DNA from: Paratrimastix pyriformis
Taxonomy: Eukaryota > Preaxostyla > Paratrimastigidae
Assembly (NCBI GenBank): GCA_027972325.1
Contig: JAPMOS010000089.1
Span: 62,001-126,000 of the forward strand
Length of the DNA: 64,000 nt
Direction of reading: 5' to 3'
Shown one piece after another: positions 1 to 15,300 of the stretch. Numbering within the stretch: the stretch's first letter is position 1; each line of letters begins with the position of its first letter. The notes below the pieces were generated by a model. The model was not told the origin of the DNA, did not search any database, and saw nothing but the letters and a program-made list of their open reading frames with translations. The position numbers and the translations under genes are program-made.

Positions 1-2360
1 GGCGCCGGCCTTCAAGTTGGAGGACCTCACCACGCTGGCGCCTCTGCTGCGCGACGGGGACTACATCTCGACGGCGGACCTCTCGGCGATTTGTCCATCG
101 ACGGAGCAGTGCCGCGCCCTCGAGGACGACCTGGCCCGGTACGCCTCCGCATGGCTCACGGGTCGCCCACTGAGGACCGACAAACGCTTCTTCCCGGGTG
201 TCCCGCGCGACTTCCTCTTCCTGGCCGGCCAAGGCCCGGGCCTCCCGAGGATCGAGGCCTCCCTGCGCCAAGCCCACCTCTGCCTGATCGCCCGGCTCCT
301 CACCCCGCCCCCCAACGGCCAGTTCATCGCCCAGTGGGAGCGCCCCAACGCCATGGCCCGGGCCCTGGCGGCCGCCGCCCGACCCACGATACCCCCGCAA
401 CCCGCCCGCCGCCGCCCCCACCAGAAGGGGCCCGTGGCGCCCCCACCCCCGCGCAGCCTCTGGCAGTGGCTGGCCGAGGCGCAGACACGTCACTCGTTCA
501 CTCTGGCGCGGGGCCAGGGCGGGTGGCTGCTGACCAGCCACCTGATCCGGGGTGGCCGACTGTTCCCCGCTGCCGGGGCAGTGACCCCGAGCCCGTGCGC
601 CGCAAGGAGCTGCGCCTGATGAAAGTTGTCGATGTCCTCCGCGCCATGCCCGCCGATGCCATCCAGGTCTACACCGACGGGTCCTTCGAGTGCGGCCCTG
701 AGGGCCAGCTCCGCGGGGGCGCCGCCGCGGTCCTGATCCACCCCGACGGCCGCGCACTGTCGTTGCGCCGCACCCTCCAGTGGCCCACAAGCAACGCCCA
801 GGCCGAGATCGAGGCCATCCGGCTGGCCATCGACCTCCTCGGCCGGGAGCGGGTCGGCCGAGACCGGTGCGTGCTGCTGCTGTCGGACAGCGAGTACGCC
901 CTCGGTGCCCTGTGCCGCGCCACCTGCCTGACCCAGTCGCAGCAGGAGGTCCTCCGACTCCGGGACGAGCTGGTCTCCCGGTGGCCGCGCCTCCTCTGCC
1001 ATCACGTGCCCTCCCACGTGGACGCGGTGGCCCCGGCTGCCCCCACCTGTGGGGCAATTTGCAGGCCGACCGGCTGGCCGGCGAGGCCGCGGCAGCCCTG
1101 CCCCCCACCGACAAGGCCGGCCCGCCACCCCCATCCAACAGGGCTTGGCCTGCCCGCCGGAGATGCCCTTCCGCCCCTCGGGCCCCAAGGACGCCCCGTT
1201 GCCGTACCCCACCCGACCCTTCACGCTCGCGGTGGCCCGGGGATTCTGCCAGGCCCTCCAGTGCGAGGAGGAGGCCCGCGGCTGGGCCCCGGCGCAGCCG
1301 ATTCTCCTCGGGGTCACCCTGGACGGCCTCGAGCAAAGCTGGCCGCGCCCGCCTGGCGCCAGCAGGCCGCCCCGACTGGAAGGTGCGCCGGCTCGTCTGG
1401 CTGCTGTTCGGCACCTTCCCCACCCTGCAAACCATTCGGTGCCGATACGCGCGGAAGGCCTCAGCATCTGCCGGCGACGCCCCCCGGTGGGGGTCACCTG
1501 CCCACTCTGCCACGGCGGCCCCGAGACCATGTCCCACCTGCTGTCCGGCTGCGGCAGGTACCACGACTTCTACACGGCCCGCCACGACCGTGTGGTCCGC
1601 CGACTCTGGGCCTGGTTCGGCGGGCAACGCGACTGGGTCACGCGGCATTATATGGGCGTGTCGGCAACCAACTGTGCGCCCGCCTTCCCACCCACCCTGC
1701 TGGCCAAGCTCCCCGCCGCCCTCCGCGACGTGCACCCCGACCTGGTGTTGCAGTCCCGTGGCTCTGACGGCACCTGGTGGCTGCTCGACGTGGCCATCAC
1801 TGGCCAGACCCACGACTGGCCGGCGCGGGCGGCGGCCAAGGCGGCCCACTACGTCGCCCTCTGCCAGGCCGTCACGGAGGCCACCGGGCAGCCCTGCCGC
1901 GCGGTGCCGGTGATCTTGTCGGCCCGAGGGACCGTGCCCCGGGCCACATGCCAGGCCCTGTCGCGGCTGACACCGGCCGACCCCCCTGCCGCGCGAACCG
2001 ACCTCCAGCGGGCCCTCTCCTCCGTCTCGACCCTTCTGGTTCGGGACGCCCTCGCGCTCATGACCATGCGCAACGGCGCAGCTGCCGCGGCGGGCCCCGC
2101 GCCCTGGCCACGCCGTAGCGGCCGCCCAGGGCCCACGACCCGCCCCACCCGCCCCTGAGCACCCCTCCCCATCACCCACACCCATCACTGGGCGGCCCCG
2201 CCACCAGGCGGGCCCCCGGCCGGGAGGAGCCACCATACGGGTCATTTGGCCCGGCCCCCCCCGGAGTGTAACGCATGGCGCGAAGGCGCGAGTAACCTTT
2301 CTTCTTGAACTTGTCGCCTGCGCCCTCGCAAATACACAGCATGTTCTCTCTCTCTCTCCG
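1..2360 (+). mobile_element. LINE-A: 3' part of a non-LTR retrotransposon (RNase H, CCHC, restriction-like endonuclease)
   Basis: This is the 3' end of a LINE whose 5' part lies outside the window. After the coding remnant come about 180 bp of untranslated sequence and a tail ending in TCTCTC repeats near 2345-2360. The tail motif GCAAATACACAGCATGTTC recurs almost unchanged at 39,340-39,360 and 47,560-47,590, which identifies it as the element's 3' end. The domain order matches LINE-B downstream, so the two belong to related lineages. The tail abuts the DIRS-like frame at about 2362, so this copy probably inserted into that older element. Confidence 0.8.
17..2158 (+). pseudogene. LINE-A ORF2 C-terminal half, frameshifted
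   Basis: The remnant carries the end of the reverse transcriptase polyprotein. A post-RT segment lies at 17-619. An RNase H domain starts near 620: YTDGSF at about 669 gives the first Asp, AQAEIEA the Glu, LSDSEY at about 880 the second Asp, and HVPSHVD the His region. A CCHC knuckle (CPLCHGG, then H and C) sits at 1500-1553. A PD-(D/E)xK restriction-like endonuclease core follows, HPDLVL then LLDVAITG at about 1735-1803. These parts lie in three reading frames, with shifts near 600-620, near 1040-1100 and around 1400-1490, so this copy cannot make a single protein. The frame is intact from about 1490 to the stop at 2158. Confidence 0.8.
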
Positions 2361-2361
2361 A

Positions 2362-3886
2362 GGGCTACCATCACCTGCGCATTCACCCCGACGACCAGCA
2401 GCTCTTGGGGTTCGCCTGGCGGGGCCGCTACTACGTCTACACGGTTCTCCCGTTCGGCCTCTCCTGTGCGCCGTGGGCCTTCACCAAGTTCCTGCGGCCC
2501 CTCTGCGAGTACCTCCGGGGCCCCTCGTGCGGCCTGCGGATGCTCTCCTACATCGACGACTTCATCGTGGCCAGTCGGCCGGCCGAGGCCGATCGCGAGT
2601 GGGCGCGCTTCGTGGCCGTGATGGAGCAGGCGGGCATGAACCTCAAGCTGGAGAAGTGCCATGCGCCCGCCCCGCGGCAGCAGTTCCTGGGGTACGAGGT
2701 CGAGACCGCTCCCCAGGTGCGCTACTGCGTGCCCGCCGAGAAGCGGCGCACCATCCGGCACGAGATCGCCCGGCTGCTGCGCTGCTCGCGGCCCCACGTG
2801 CGCCGGGTGGCCCACGTGGCGGGCCTCTGTCTGTCCGTCTCGCGGGCCGTGGCGCCCGCCAAGTTTCTCCTGCGCAACGTCTACCGCGTGGTCGCAGCGG
2901 CCCCCAACTGGCACTGCGGCGTGACGCTGGACGAGCCGGCCCGGGGGGACCTCCGCTGGTGGCTGGAGGGCCTCGAGGGCTGGAACGGGGCCTGTCCGCT
3001 CCCGGCGCCGGCCGATCTGACCTGCGCTACAGACGCCTCGGACATCGGCTGGGGGGCCTGCTGGATCGAGCGCAACGAGACAGCCCAGGGCCCCTGGACG
3101 GGCGTCATGCGCGAGACCCCCATCAACCAGCGCGAGAGCATGGCCGTGCTCAACGCCCTGCGCATCTGGGCCGCGACGCCGGCCTGGCAGGGCCGCACGG
3201 TGCTCTTCCAGGTCGACAACGCGACGACGGTGGCCCACCTCAACGGGTTTGGCCGCCTCAACCAGGCCCTGGACGGGATCGCCCGGGCCATCCACGCCCT
3301 TGCAGCACGCCACGGGATCACCCTGCAGGCCGAGCACGTGGCGGGCGTGACGAATACCACGGCGGACCAGCTCTCGCGGGACTTCGACCGCAGCGACTGG
3401 ATGCTGCACCCAGCGCTGTTCCGCTCGCTGGACCGGCTCTGGGGCCCGCACTCGATCGACCGCATGGCCACCTTCGCGACGCGCCAGGTGCCCCGCTACG
3501 AGAGCCGCCACCGCGATGTGCAGTCCCTGCGCGCCGACACTTTTTCGGCCCGGTGGGAGCCCGGCGAGAACAGCTGGGTCAACCCCCCATTTTCACAGGT
3601 CCACCGCGTACTGCGCCACCTGCAGGACTCTGGGCCCGGGGTCGAGTGCACCCTGCTGGCCCCGGTCTGGCCGAGCCAGCCCTGGTGGCCCCTGCTGCTG
3701 GCCCTGACGGTGGACTGGCCCGTGCTCCTGCCGCAGGACCCGCGGGCCTTCCGCCCGGCTGCTTCCGGCCACTCGGAGCCGACGAAGAACCTCAGCTGGC
3801 GCGTCTGCGCCTTCAGGATTTCTGGGCGGCCGGAGCGGCCCATTGGAGCGCCCAAGGTCGCCAGCTACTTGTCTCGGCTGCTGTAA
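2362..3886 (+). mobile_element. Fossil DIRS-like retroelement fragment (RT, RNase H, methylase-like domain)
   Basis: An open frame of nearly 500 codons reads as a DIRS/Ngaro-type polyprotein. It has a reverse transcriptase core with SYIDDF at about 2548, an RNase H domain (TDASDIGW and FQVDNAT regions), and a C-terminal domain with an NPPF motif near 3585, like the methylase-like domain of DIRS elements. The element is incomplete: its 5' side ends at the LINE-A tail and no tyrosine recombinase is recognisable nearby. The retained frame is not visibly decayed, which suggests a moderate age. The inverted repeats at 4175-4821 could belong to it, but this is unproven. Confidence 0.75.
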
Positions 3887-4008
3887 AGCCCACCACCGAG
3901 AAGAGCCTCACCAACCGGCTGCGTGCCTGGCCCGGTTCAAGGCGTTTTTGTCTGTCTTTTTCTGTGTTCTGCCGCCGGCCGACTAGATGCTGGTTTGGCA
4001 TGTCTGTT

Positions 4009-4058
4009 GGGAATTTTTGCGGCCAGCCGATTCGGGAATTTTTGCGGCCAGCCGATTC
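4009..4058 (+). repeat. 25-bp direct repeat, two copies
   Basis: The unit GGGAATTTTTGCGGCCAGCC plus GATTC occurs twice in perfect tandem at 4009-4033 and 4034-4058, just downstream of the DIRS-like fragment. It may be part of that element's terminal region. Confidence 0.85.
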
Positions 4059-4174
4059 GATGCTGTGCTGCTTTGGGGTTTTGTTTCCTTTTTTTCCCCC
4101 TCTCTGCATGTGATAGCACCTAGACTGCCGAAGACGGAGGCTGTCGCCTGCTATCCTGAGTCTACGATGGATAG

Positions 4175-4821
4175 TGAGTCGACAGCCGAAGTCGAGGCAG
4201 GATAGGTGCTACCCACCCGTTTCTCCCTCATTTGTCTGCTCCTTTCTCGCTTTCGGGCCCACCCGCACCTTGTCCTGCTGCTACTGTCGGGGTTCGTACG
4301 CCATCCAACCGACCGCCTCTGCCACGGAGAACACCACTCCAAAACGAAGGCACTGTGCTGGTCCGGGGCGCCCCCTTAAGTACTCGGAATTGGGCGGGAA
4401 CGGTCCGACCGCACTTTTTCATCTTTTTCCCTGTTGTGTTTTCGCCTCCGCTCTTTTTACCACCCCCTTTCGGACCTCTTCCGAAGCCCAAAGTGGGGTC
4501 ACTTCACGGTTCGATCATGGACCGTTGACCCGGAACACTCCGAACGGTTTTCGGAGATTCGGATGCGCAACGCATCTGGCCGTTCACGCGCATCTCACCC
4601 CCTTCCTGTGCGTGTTTAATTTTTTGGCTTCGGCCAAAGTTCCAGACTCCCTTTGACCTCTCTCTCCTATTTTTGTGATGATTTATGGACACGTATTGGA
4701 CACGCTGCCCGTCGTGACCATACGACTTTTTGTGATTGAGTTTTTCTGCATTGTGTGGTGTTTATCATGAAGAACAAGGAGTCATAGCACCTATCCTGCC
4801 TCGACTTCGGCTGTCGACTCA
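4175..4821. repeat. Perfect 37-bp inverted repeats flanking 573 bp
   Basis: The left arm at 4175-4211 begins TGAGTCGACAGCCGAAG and ends GATAGGTGCTA. The right arm at 4785-4821 is its exact reverse complement over 37 bases. A third, degenerate version of the right-arm motif (TAGCACCTAGACTGCCGAAG) starts at 4115, so 4115-4211 can also fold into an imperfect hairpin. I found no target-site duplication. No protein is recognisable inside. It could be a non-autonomous DNA element or the terminal repeat region of the adjacent DIRS-like fossil. Confidence 0.8.
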
Positions 4822-5030
<209 letters not shown>

Positions 5031-5079
5031 AAAAAAAACCCACAATATTTTTCCCTTCCCATCGAATTCCTATTCATCT

Positions 5080-5435
5080 CCGCACCACCTCGCTCCTCTC
5101 GTCCCCCTCCGCCCCCAACCAGCCCTTTACCCGCCGCCCGGCCGTCACCAACCGCGCGGAACCTCCATAATAAGCCACCCTCACATCTCGTCCCCCGCTC
5201 CACATCCACAGCCCTTTACCCGACCGCAGAACACCCCCGGAAAACAATTTTTTTATTCTCACATCGACCTCACTCTCTCGTCCCCCGCTCCACATCCACA
5301 GCCCTTCACCCGACCGCAGAACACCCCCGTAAAAACAATTTTTGTATTCTCACATCGACCTCACTCTCTCGGCCCCCTCTCCGTCCCCAACCAGCCCTTC
5401 ACTCGCCGCCCGGCCGTCACCAACCGCGCGGAGGC
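5080..5435. repeat. Tandem imperfect repeats of about 85 bp
   Basis: A block containing CCCCGCTCCACATCCACAGC, ACCCGACCGCAGAACACCCC and an A/T-rich end occurs twice, at about 5190-5270 and 5278-5357. It is bracketed by two copies of an ACCAGCCCTT...CGCCCGGCCGTCACC block (about 5115-5160 and 5385-5430). No gene is recognised. A possible short exon ends near 5610 (donor GTGAGG), but it cannot be supported further. Confidence 0.6.
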
Positions 5436-5694
5436 CTTCGCCGAGCCCCTGGCCTCGCTTCCCCCTCGTCCCCCATCCCTCCCGCGCCCGCCCAGCCTGC
5501 CCCAGCCCCGTGTTCCTCGGCCCTTGTCCCATACACGCGATCGGGGTGATTTGTCGACCCCGGCCACAGTTCGCAGCCTGCTCTCGCGGGCCGGCAGCGC
5601 CGCCAGTGGAGGTGAGGTGGATGATGGCGGTGAGATGATGATGGCTGATGATGGGGTCATTATGCCGTTGGCTGCGCCGGCCAGTCAGCGATGG

Positions 5695-5992
5695 TCTGGT
5701 GGGCCTGCCCTGCCTTGCCCTGCCTTGCTCTGCACTGTACTGCTTACCTGCCCTGCCTTGCCCTGCCTTGCTCTGCACTGCGCTGTCGACCTGCTTATCT
5801 GCACTGCCTTGCCCTGCCTTGCTCTGCACTGCGCTGTCGACCTGCTTACCTGCGCTGCGCTGCACTGCATTGCACTGTCGACCTGCTTACCTGCCTTGTC
5901 CTGCCTGACCAAGTGGATGTTTCTCATTGAAGTGCCCCATTCTGCATCCATCCATCCATCCATCCATCCATCCATCCATCCATCCATCCCCT
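5695..5992. repeat. TGCCTTGCCC minisatellite and (ATCC)n microsatellite
   Basis: 5695-5905 holds imperfect repeats of CTGCCTTGCCCTGCCTTGC and CTGTCGACCTGCTTACCTGC. 5943-5990 is a nearly pure ATCC run. Both lie upstream of the exon at 6110 and are probably intronic. Confidence 0.85.
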
Positions 5993-6109
5993 CCCCCCTT
6001 CCTCCCTCAGTTTCAAAGACTCTGCTTTCACACGTCCAGAAAATTCTCACACAATTTTCGCCCCAATGTCTCATTCTCTATACTCCCCATCCCTCCCTCC
6101 CTCCCTCAG

Positions 6110-6785
6110 GAGTGCCCGCTCTCGTGTTCCCATCCCGCCTCCCGTCCCAGAGGTCAACGAGGCTGTCTCACCCCAGCCCACCCCACTCAACCCCCTCCGC
6201 CGCACCGGCTCCTCCCGTCGCGCTCTGATCACCACTCCCGCGACTGGCGGTGCTGCTGCTGATGATGATATGCCCACATTGGTCCCTTCCGGCTACCTTC
6301 TCCCACCCGAGCCCTCCAACGACCTCAGCTCATCATCAGCCGCCGATAGCAGTTTCGCCTCGTCCCGGCAGAACTCCTCGCGCGGGTCCCTGGCGGCGCG
6401 CGGTCGCTCCGGGTCCGACAGCGGCGCAGTGGCCCTGGACATCCGTGCGAGCACAACCAGCATTCCAGGGAGCAGCAGGGGTCTTCCGCCCACCCCCACC
6501 GGCTCGGCGCTCCTGCGGCCAGGACCCACCCCGCGCCCCACCAGCCCGTCGTACTTCGAACAGCAACCACAGCAGCAGAATGACGACGGCCCGCGGGTCA
6601 CCGTCGAGGTCATCCCGGCCCTGGCCGCTGCTGGGGGGGTGCCGATGCCGATGGTGGAACAGCCCCAACTGCTTCGTGTCCCCGTGGAGGTTGTGGCCCC
6701 GGTGTCACCCAGCGAGAGCTATGAGGAGATGATGCGACGGCAGGACACCTACCGGGTGCAGCCGCCGGGAAGCGCACTTCGGTAA
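6110..6785 (+). CDS. 3'-terminal exon of an unidentified host gene (Ser/Pro-rich C-terminus)
   Basis: A frame of about 225 codons ends in TAA at 6783-6785. It is preceded by a pyrimidine-rich tract and CAG at 6107-6109, a good splice acceptor. The protein is rich in Ser, Pro, Arg and Thr, with short clusters such as SSSSAADSSFASSRQNSS, a PTPTGSALL stretch and an acidic YEEMMRRQD near the end. This is typical of a disordered cytoplasmic tail and I recognise no domain. Upstream exons are not identified; repeats and transposons fill the space. It is more credible than other frames here because its composition is not repeat-driven and it stays open to a sensible C-terminus, but it could still be chance. 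Confidence 0.4.
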
Positions 6786-7964
6786 ACGTGTCCCATTCGC
6801 ATCATCGCATCATCGCCCTCATCATGAAGTCATGCCTGCCTGGTGATGATCGGATTTGGGTGCTGTGCTGGTGCCCGTTCGGCTGGACCTGTGCCTCTGT
6901 GTGCTGATCTGTCACTCTGTCTCTCCCTGTGTCTCACTGTCTCTGCCTCTGTCTCTCCCTGTGTCTCACTGTCTCTGTCTCTGTGTCTCTGTGTCTCTGC
7001 CTCTGTCACTCTGTCTCTCCCTGTGTCTCACTGTCTCTGTCTCTGTGTCTCTGTGTCTCTGTGCAACCTTTTTTTGAGGCGGCGTTTTTTAAACGCCCTG
7101 CGCGTTGTGTGTCTGTGTGTCTGTGTCGCTGTTTTGTGTCTGTGTGTCGTGTTGTGTCGTGTTGTGTCGCTATGTGTCGCTATGAGTCGCTATGAGTCGC
7201 TATGAGTCGCTATGAGTCGCTATGTGTCTCTGCGTGTCCGTCTTCCCTTCCTTCTGTTGACAAGAGAGGACTCTGTCCCCCCTTCTTCCAGGCCCCCCCC
7301 CCCCCCCCCCACTCTCTTTCTAACCCACCCATCCATTCATCATCATTTGTTTGCTCTCTGCTCTCTGCTTCTGACATCCACTCCTCGTCTTCGTCTTCTC
7401 CGGGGCCTTTCGAAGACCCATCCCATTCCTTGCTTTTGCATGCTTTGACTGCTGCTTCTGCCTTGACATCCTCCCCGTCTTCGGCTTCTCTGCCTCCCTC
7501 GAAGATCATCTCATCATCTGTTTCACTGCTTGCATGCTCTGGTCGCTGCTTCTGACATCGTCATCACGCCTCCAATCCCCCCTAGCCGCCATCCTTCCCA
7601 GCCTCCAGACCCCCCCCCCCCCCCCCCCCCTCCCTCCCTCCCTCCGCCCTCCGCTGCTGCTGCTGCGCTGGCCGCCTTCTACCCATCGTGTGGTGGGCGC
7701 GCTCTCATCCTCCCCTGTGGTTTTTGTTTTTGTTGTTGTTTTTGCCCCGTTTTTTTTGCTTTGCTTGTTGTTAATTTCGTGTGCGGCGTCTCCCCTGTCC
7801 TGATGTCTGCCTCACCCCCGGTCGGCTCCTCCCCTGAACTTGAACTTGATGTGTGTTGACCCACGCACACAAGCGTGCTGCTCATGCTCCTCAGCAGTTC
7901 CCCGTCTCGACCACCCCCCTTTCGTTGTGTTGTTGTTTTTGAGAGAAATGTCTGGCGTGACGGA
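6786..7964. other. Repeat-rich spacer, probably partly the 5' leader of LINE-B
   Basis: Contains CTGTCTCT/CTGTGTCT runs (6908-7070), TGTGTCGCTATGAGTCGC runs (7105-7225), poly-C tracts at 7289-7310 and 7610-7630, and two copies of a TGCTTTGACTGCTGCTTCTG/TGCATGCTCTGGTCGCTGC-like block. I see no gene. The 5' boundary of LINE-B must lie here or just upstream, but no second copy exists in the window to define it. Confidence 0.6.
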
Positions 7965-12368
<4,404 letters not shown>

Positions 12369-15300
12369 AATGGCGGGCGGAAGGCCTGAGGACCCCCCCA
12401 ACGGGGGCCGTCGAGTGGGGGGAGAGGCCTGTGGTGGTGCTGGCGGACGATGAGGAGGACCGAGCTGTGGGGGCGATCGCCCACGGCCACGTGGTCTACC
12501 TGCTGGAGGGGCGCAGGCGGCGCGTCTACGTCGGTAGCACCAAGAACGTGGTGCGGCGGATGTTGCAGCACAACGGCAAAGAGACCGGAGGGGCCCAGCG
12601 AACGGAGAAGGACAGGCCATGGCGCCTCCGGGCCGTGCTGTCGGGTTTCGAGTCCAACGAGGAGGCCCTGAGGGCGGAGGAGCAGGTGCGGCACCCGCGG
12701 AAGAGGGGCCTTCGACGGATCCTCACGGCGGCGGGGACGGTGCGCGTCATGGCGGACTTCACCCGGAAGAAGGGGAGCGGCCTCCACCTCTGGTGCGCCT
12801 CGGCGGCCCTGGCCCAGTCGCTGGCCCGGAGCGAGCATGTGACGATCAGCCACGGGAGCCTCGTGCACCTGCAACAGGAGGAGGCCCGGGAGGGCCCCCT
12901 GCGGCAATGGGAGGAGGCCAATGAGGGTCGGCTCACCACCCTGGAGGCCATAGCGGACCTGCTGACGAGCGCCCGCAGAGGAACGGAGCGAAGGCGACCG
13001 CGCCAAGGCGAAGGGCGCGAGCAGGGGGGTGACGCTCGGCCGAGACCGAGACAGACGCGGGTGCAGCGGCTGAAGGCGATGCTGAGGAGGAAGCATCTGA
13101 GCGTGAGGCGCCCCCCGGCCCCGTATCGAGTGCAGCTGGCCCGGGCAGCGAAGATGGACCGGGAAACCCGGAACGCCGCCCAGAGGGCCATGAAGGCGGC
13201 CAAGGCCGGGAAGCACCTGCACCTCTTCTTCACGGCCCGCAGAAGGCTTCACCGAGCGCTGATGGGCAAGCGACGGGCAGCCTGTGCAGTGCCCAAGGCG
13301 GAACTCCTCGAGCACCACCGCCGCGAGGCGGGGAGAAGGCAGGAGACGGGGGGTGACGCCCTAGAACGGTGGCTGCGAGGCCTGCCGAAGCCAGGAGGAG
13401 GGGAGCGGGAGGCCTCCGAGATGTGCGCCGAGGTGAAGACGGAGGAGGTGGTCCACGTGATCAGCCGGGCCCCGCGTGGAGTGGCCCCGGGCGACGACGA
13501 CGCGGACACCGAGTTCCTGCGGAGAGTGGCGACAACATTGGGGGAAGAGTCGAGGCTGATGAGAGGCCTGGCGCGCCAATTCACGAGCCTCATGAGGGGG
13601 GAACGGGAGCCCCCGACCGGCTGGTCCCTCTCGGCCGCAACGCTCCTCCCAAAGCCCGGGGCGGACCTCACCAAGGCGAAGGCCTGGCGACACGTGACCC
13701 TGGGGGATACCCTCTCGAGGGTCTACGGCGGAGTACTGGCCGACCGCTTGACGAACTTCATGGTGCCGGGGAGGCTGGCCCGAGCGCAACGCGGCTTCGT
13801 GGCCGACGGGCGGGTCCACGTGTGGACGCTCACCGAGATGCTGCGCAAGGCCAAGAGGAAGGAGGCGTCAGTGGCGGCGGTGTGGATCGACCTGGCCAAT
13901 GCGTACGGACGAGTGGACCGGGAGCTGGCCGATCGGATCCTGGACCATTACGGGGTGCCCCGGGCGTTCCGCGAGGCGGTGGACCAGCTGTACCGGAACC
14001 CGGAGATGTACTTCAGGGGCCTGAGCGAGCGAGAGGACCCCGACGGGCACGTGCACCTCGAGCGAGGCCTGAGGCAGGGGTGCCCCCTGTCGCCAATGTT
14101 GTTCAACTGCCTGCTCAATCCCCTGCTTGAGCGCCTCGAGAGGGCGGCAGGAGGCTTCAAGTGGGGAGACGGGTCGCGGACGGCAGCCATGGCCTATGCG
14201 GACGACCTCCTCCTGACGGCCAATACCCCCGAGGAGGCAGAGCAGCTCTTGCGAACGGCCGAGGAGTACTTCGCCATCGTGGGGCTGGAGCTGAACCCCG
14301 CCAAGTGCATGGCGGCATGGATGAGCGCCGGAGAGCCGCAGCAATGGGGCCTACAGACCAGGACTGGGGCGCCGATCCCTCTGATGGAAGCCGGAGGGGA
14401 GTACAAGTACCTGGGGTTCGTGATCAACCTGCGGCTGGACTGGGGGCCGGCCAGGGAACGGGCAAGGGCCACGCTGGAGGAGCGGCTTGCTGCAATTGAT
14501 GAGTCGGAGCTACCGCCCATGGCCAAGATCCAGACCGCCAACTGCTGGGCCGTCCCGGTGCTGAGCTACCTCTTCCCCATCGCGGACTTCCCCCTGAAGT
14601 GGCTGGGGAAGATGGAGAAGGCCTTGGAACACAGGTGCGTGGCCTGGCTGCGGAACGAGCGAGGCAAGGGGCTCCCGGGCATCCCGCATCGCTTCTTCTT
14701 CGAGCCCATCCGAAAGCGCGGGCTGGGCCTGCGGGGACTGAAGGCGGCCTACGAGAGAGATCGCCTCGCCTTTGCGGCCCGGCTCCTGGCCCACGAGGGG
14801 CAAGAGATCTCCCAGAGGGCCTGGGCCTGCAACGAGGAGCGTCGGGCGGCAGCGGACGGACTCTGGGGATGGGTACGCCACGCCGGCATCGAGCGACGCT
14901 TCGCCTTCAAGCGTGGAGGAGAGGAGAAGATGCTGTTGGAGTACCGCCGGGTCCACGCGCATAAGCTGTTCTCCCCCAAGAGGCCCAGCGGCATGACACC
15001 AGAGGTCAAGCGGGCCCTCGAAGCGGCAGACCTGATGGAATACCTCGGACAGGCACCAGCCGACGCGGTGCTGGTCTGGACGGACGGGTCGATGGTCCGC
15101 AGCGCGGCCAGGCAGGATGGCGGCAGCGGCGCTGATCGTCGGCCTACCCCGAGGGACGGGCGGGGGTCGACCCTCGGCGCGGCGATGGGCCTCCCGGGCT
15201 GCGGATCGAACGGCCTGGCGGAACTGATGGGGGTGAGCATGGCCCTGAGACTGCTGGAGGAGGAGCAGGCAGACCGGCGGGCGAACTACATCCTCCTCAG

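Noticed and set aside
2362-4821. A complete DIRS element
   Set aside because: Only the RT, RNase H and methylase-like part is seen; no tyrosine recombinase or upstream region was recognised, so it is called a fragment.
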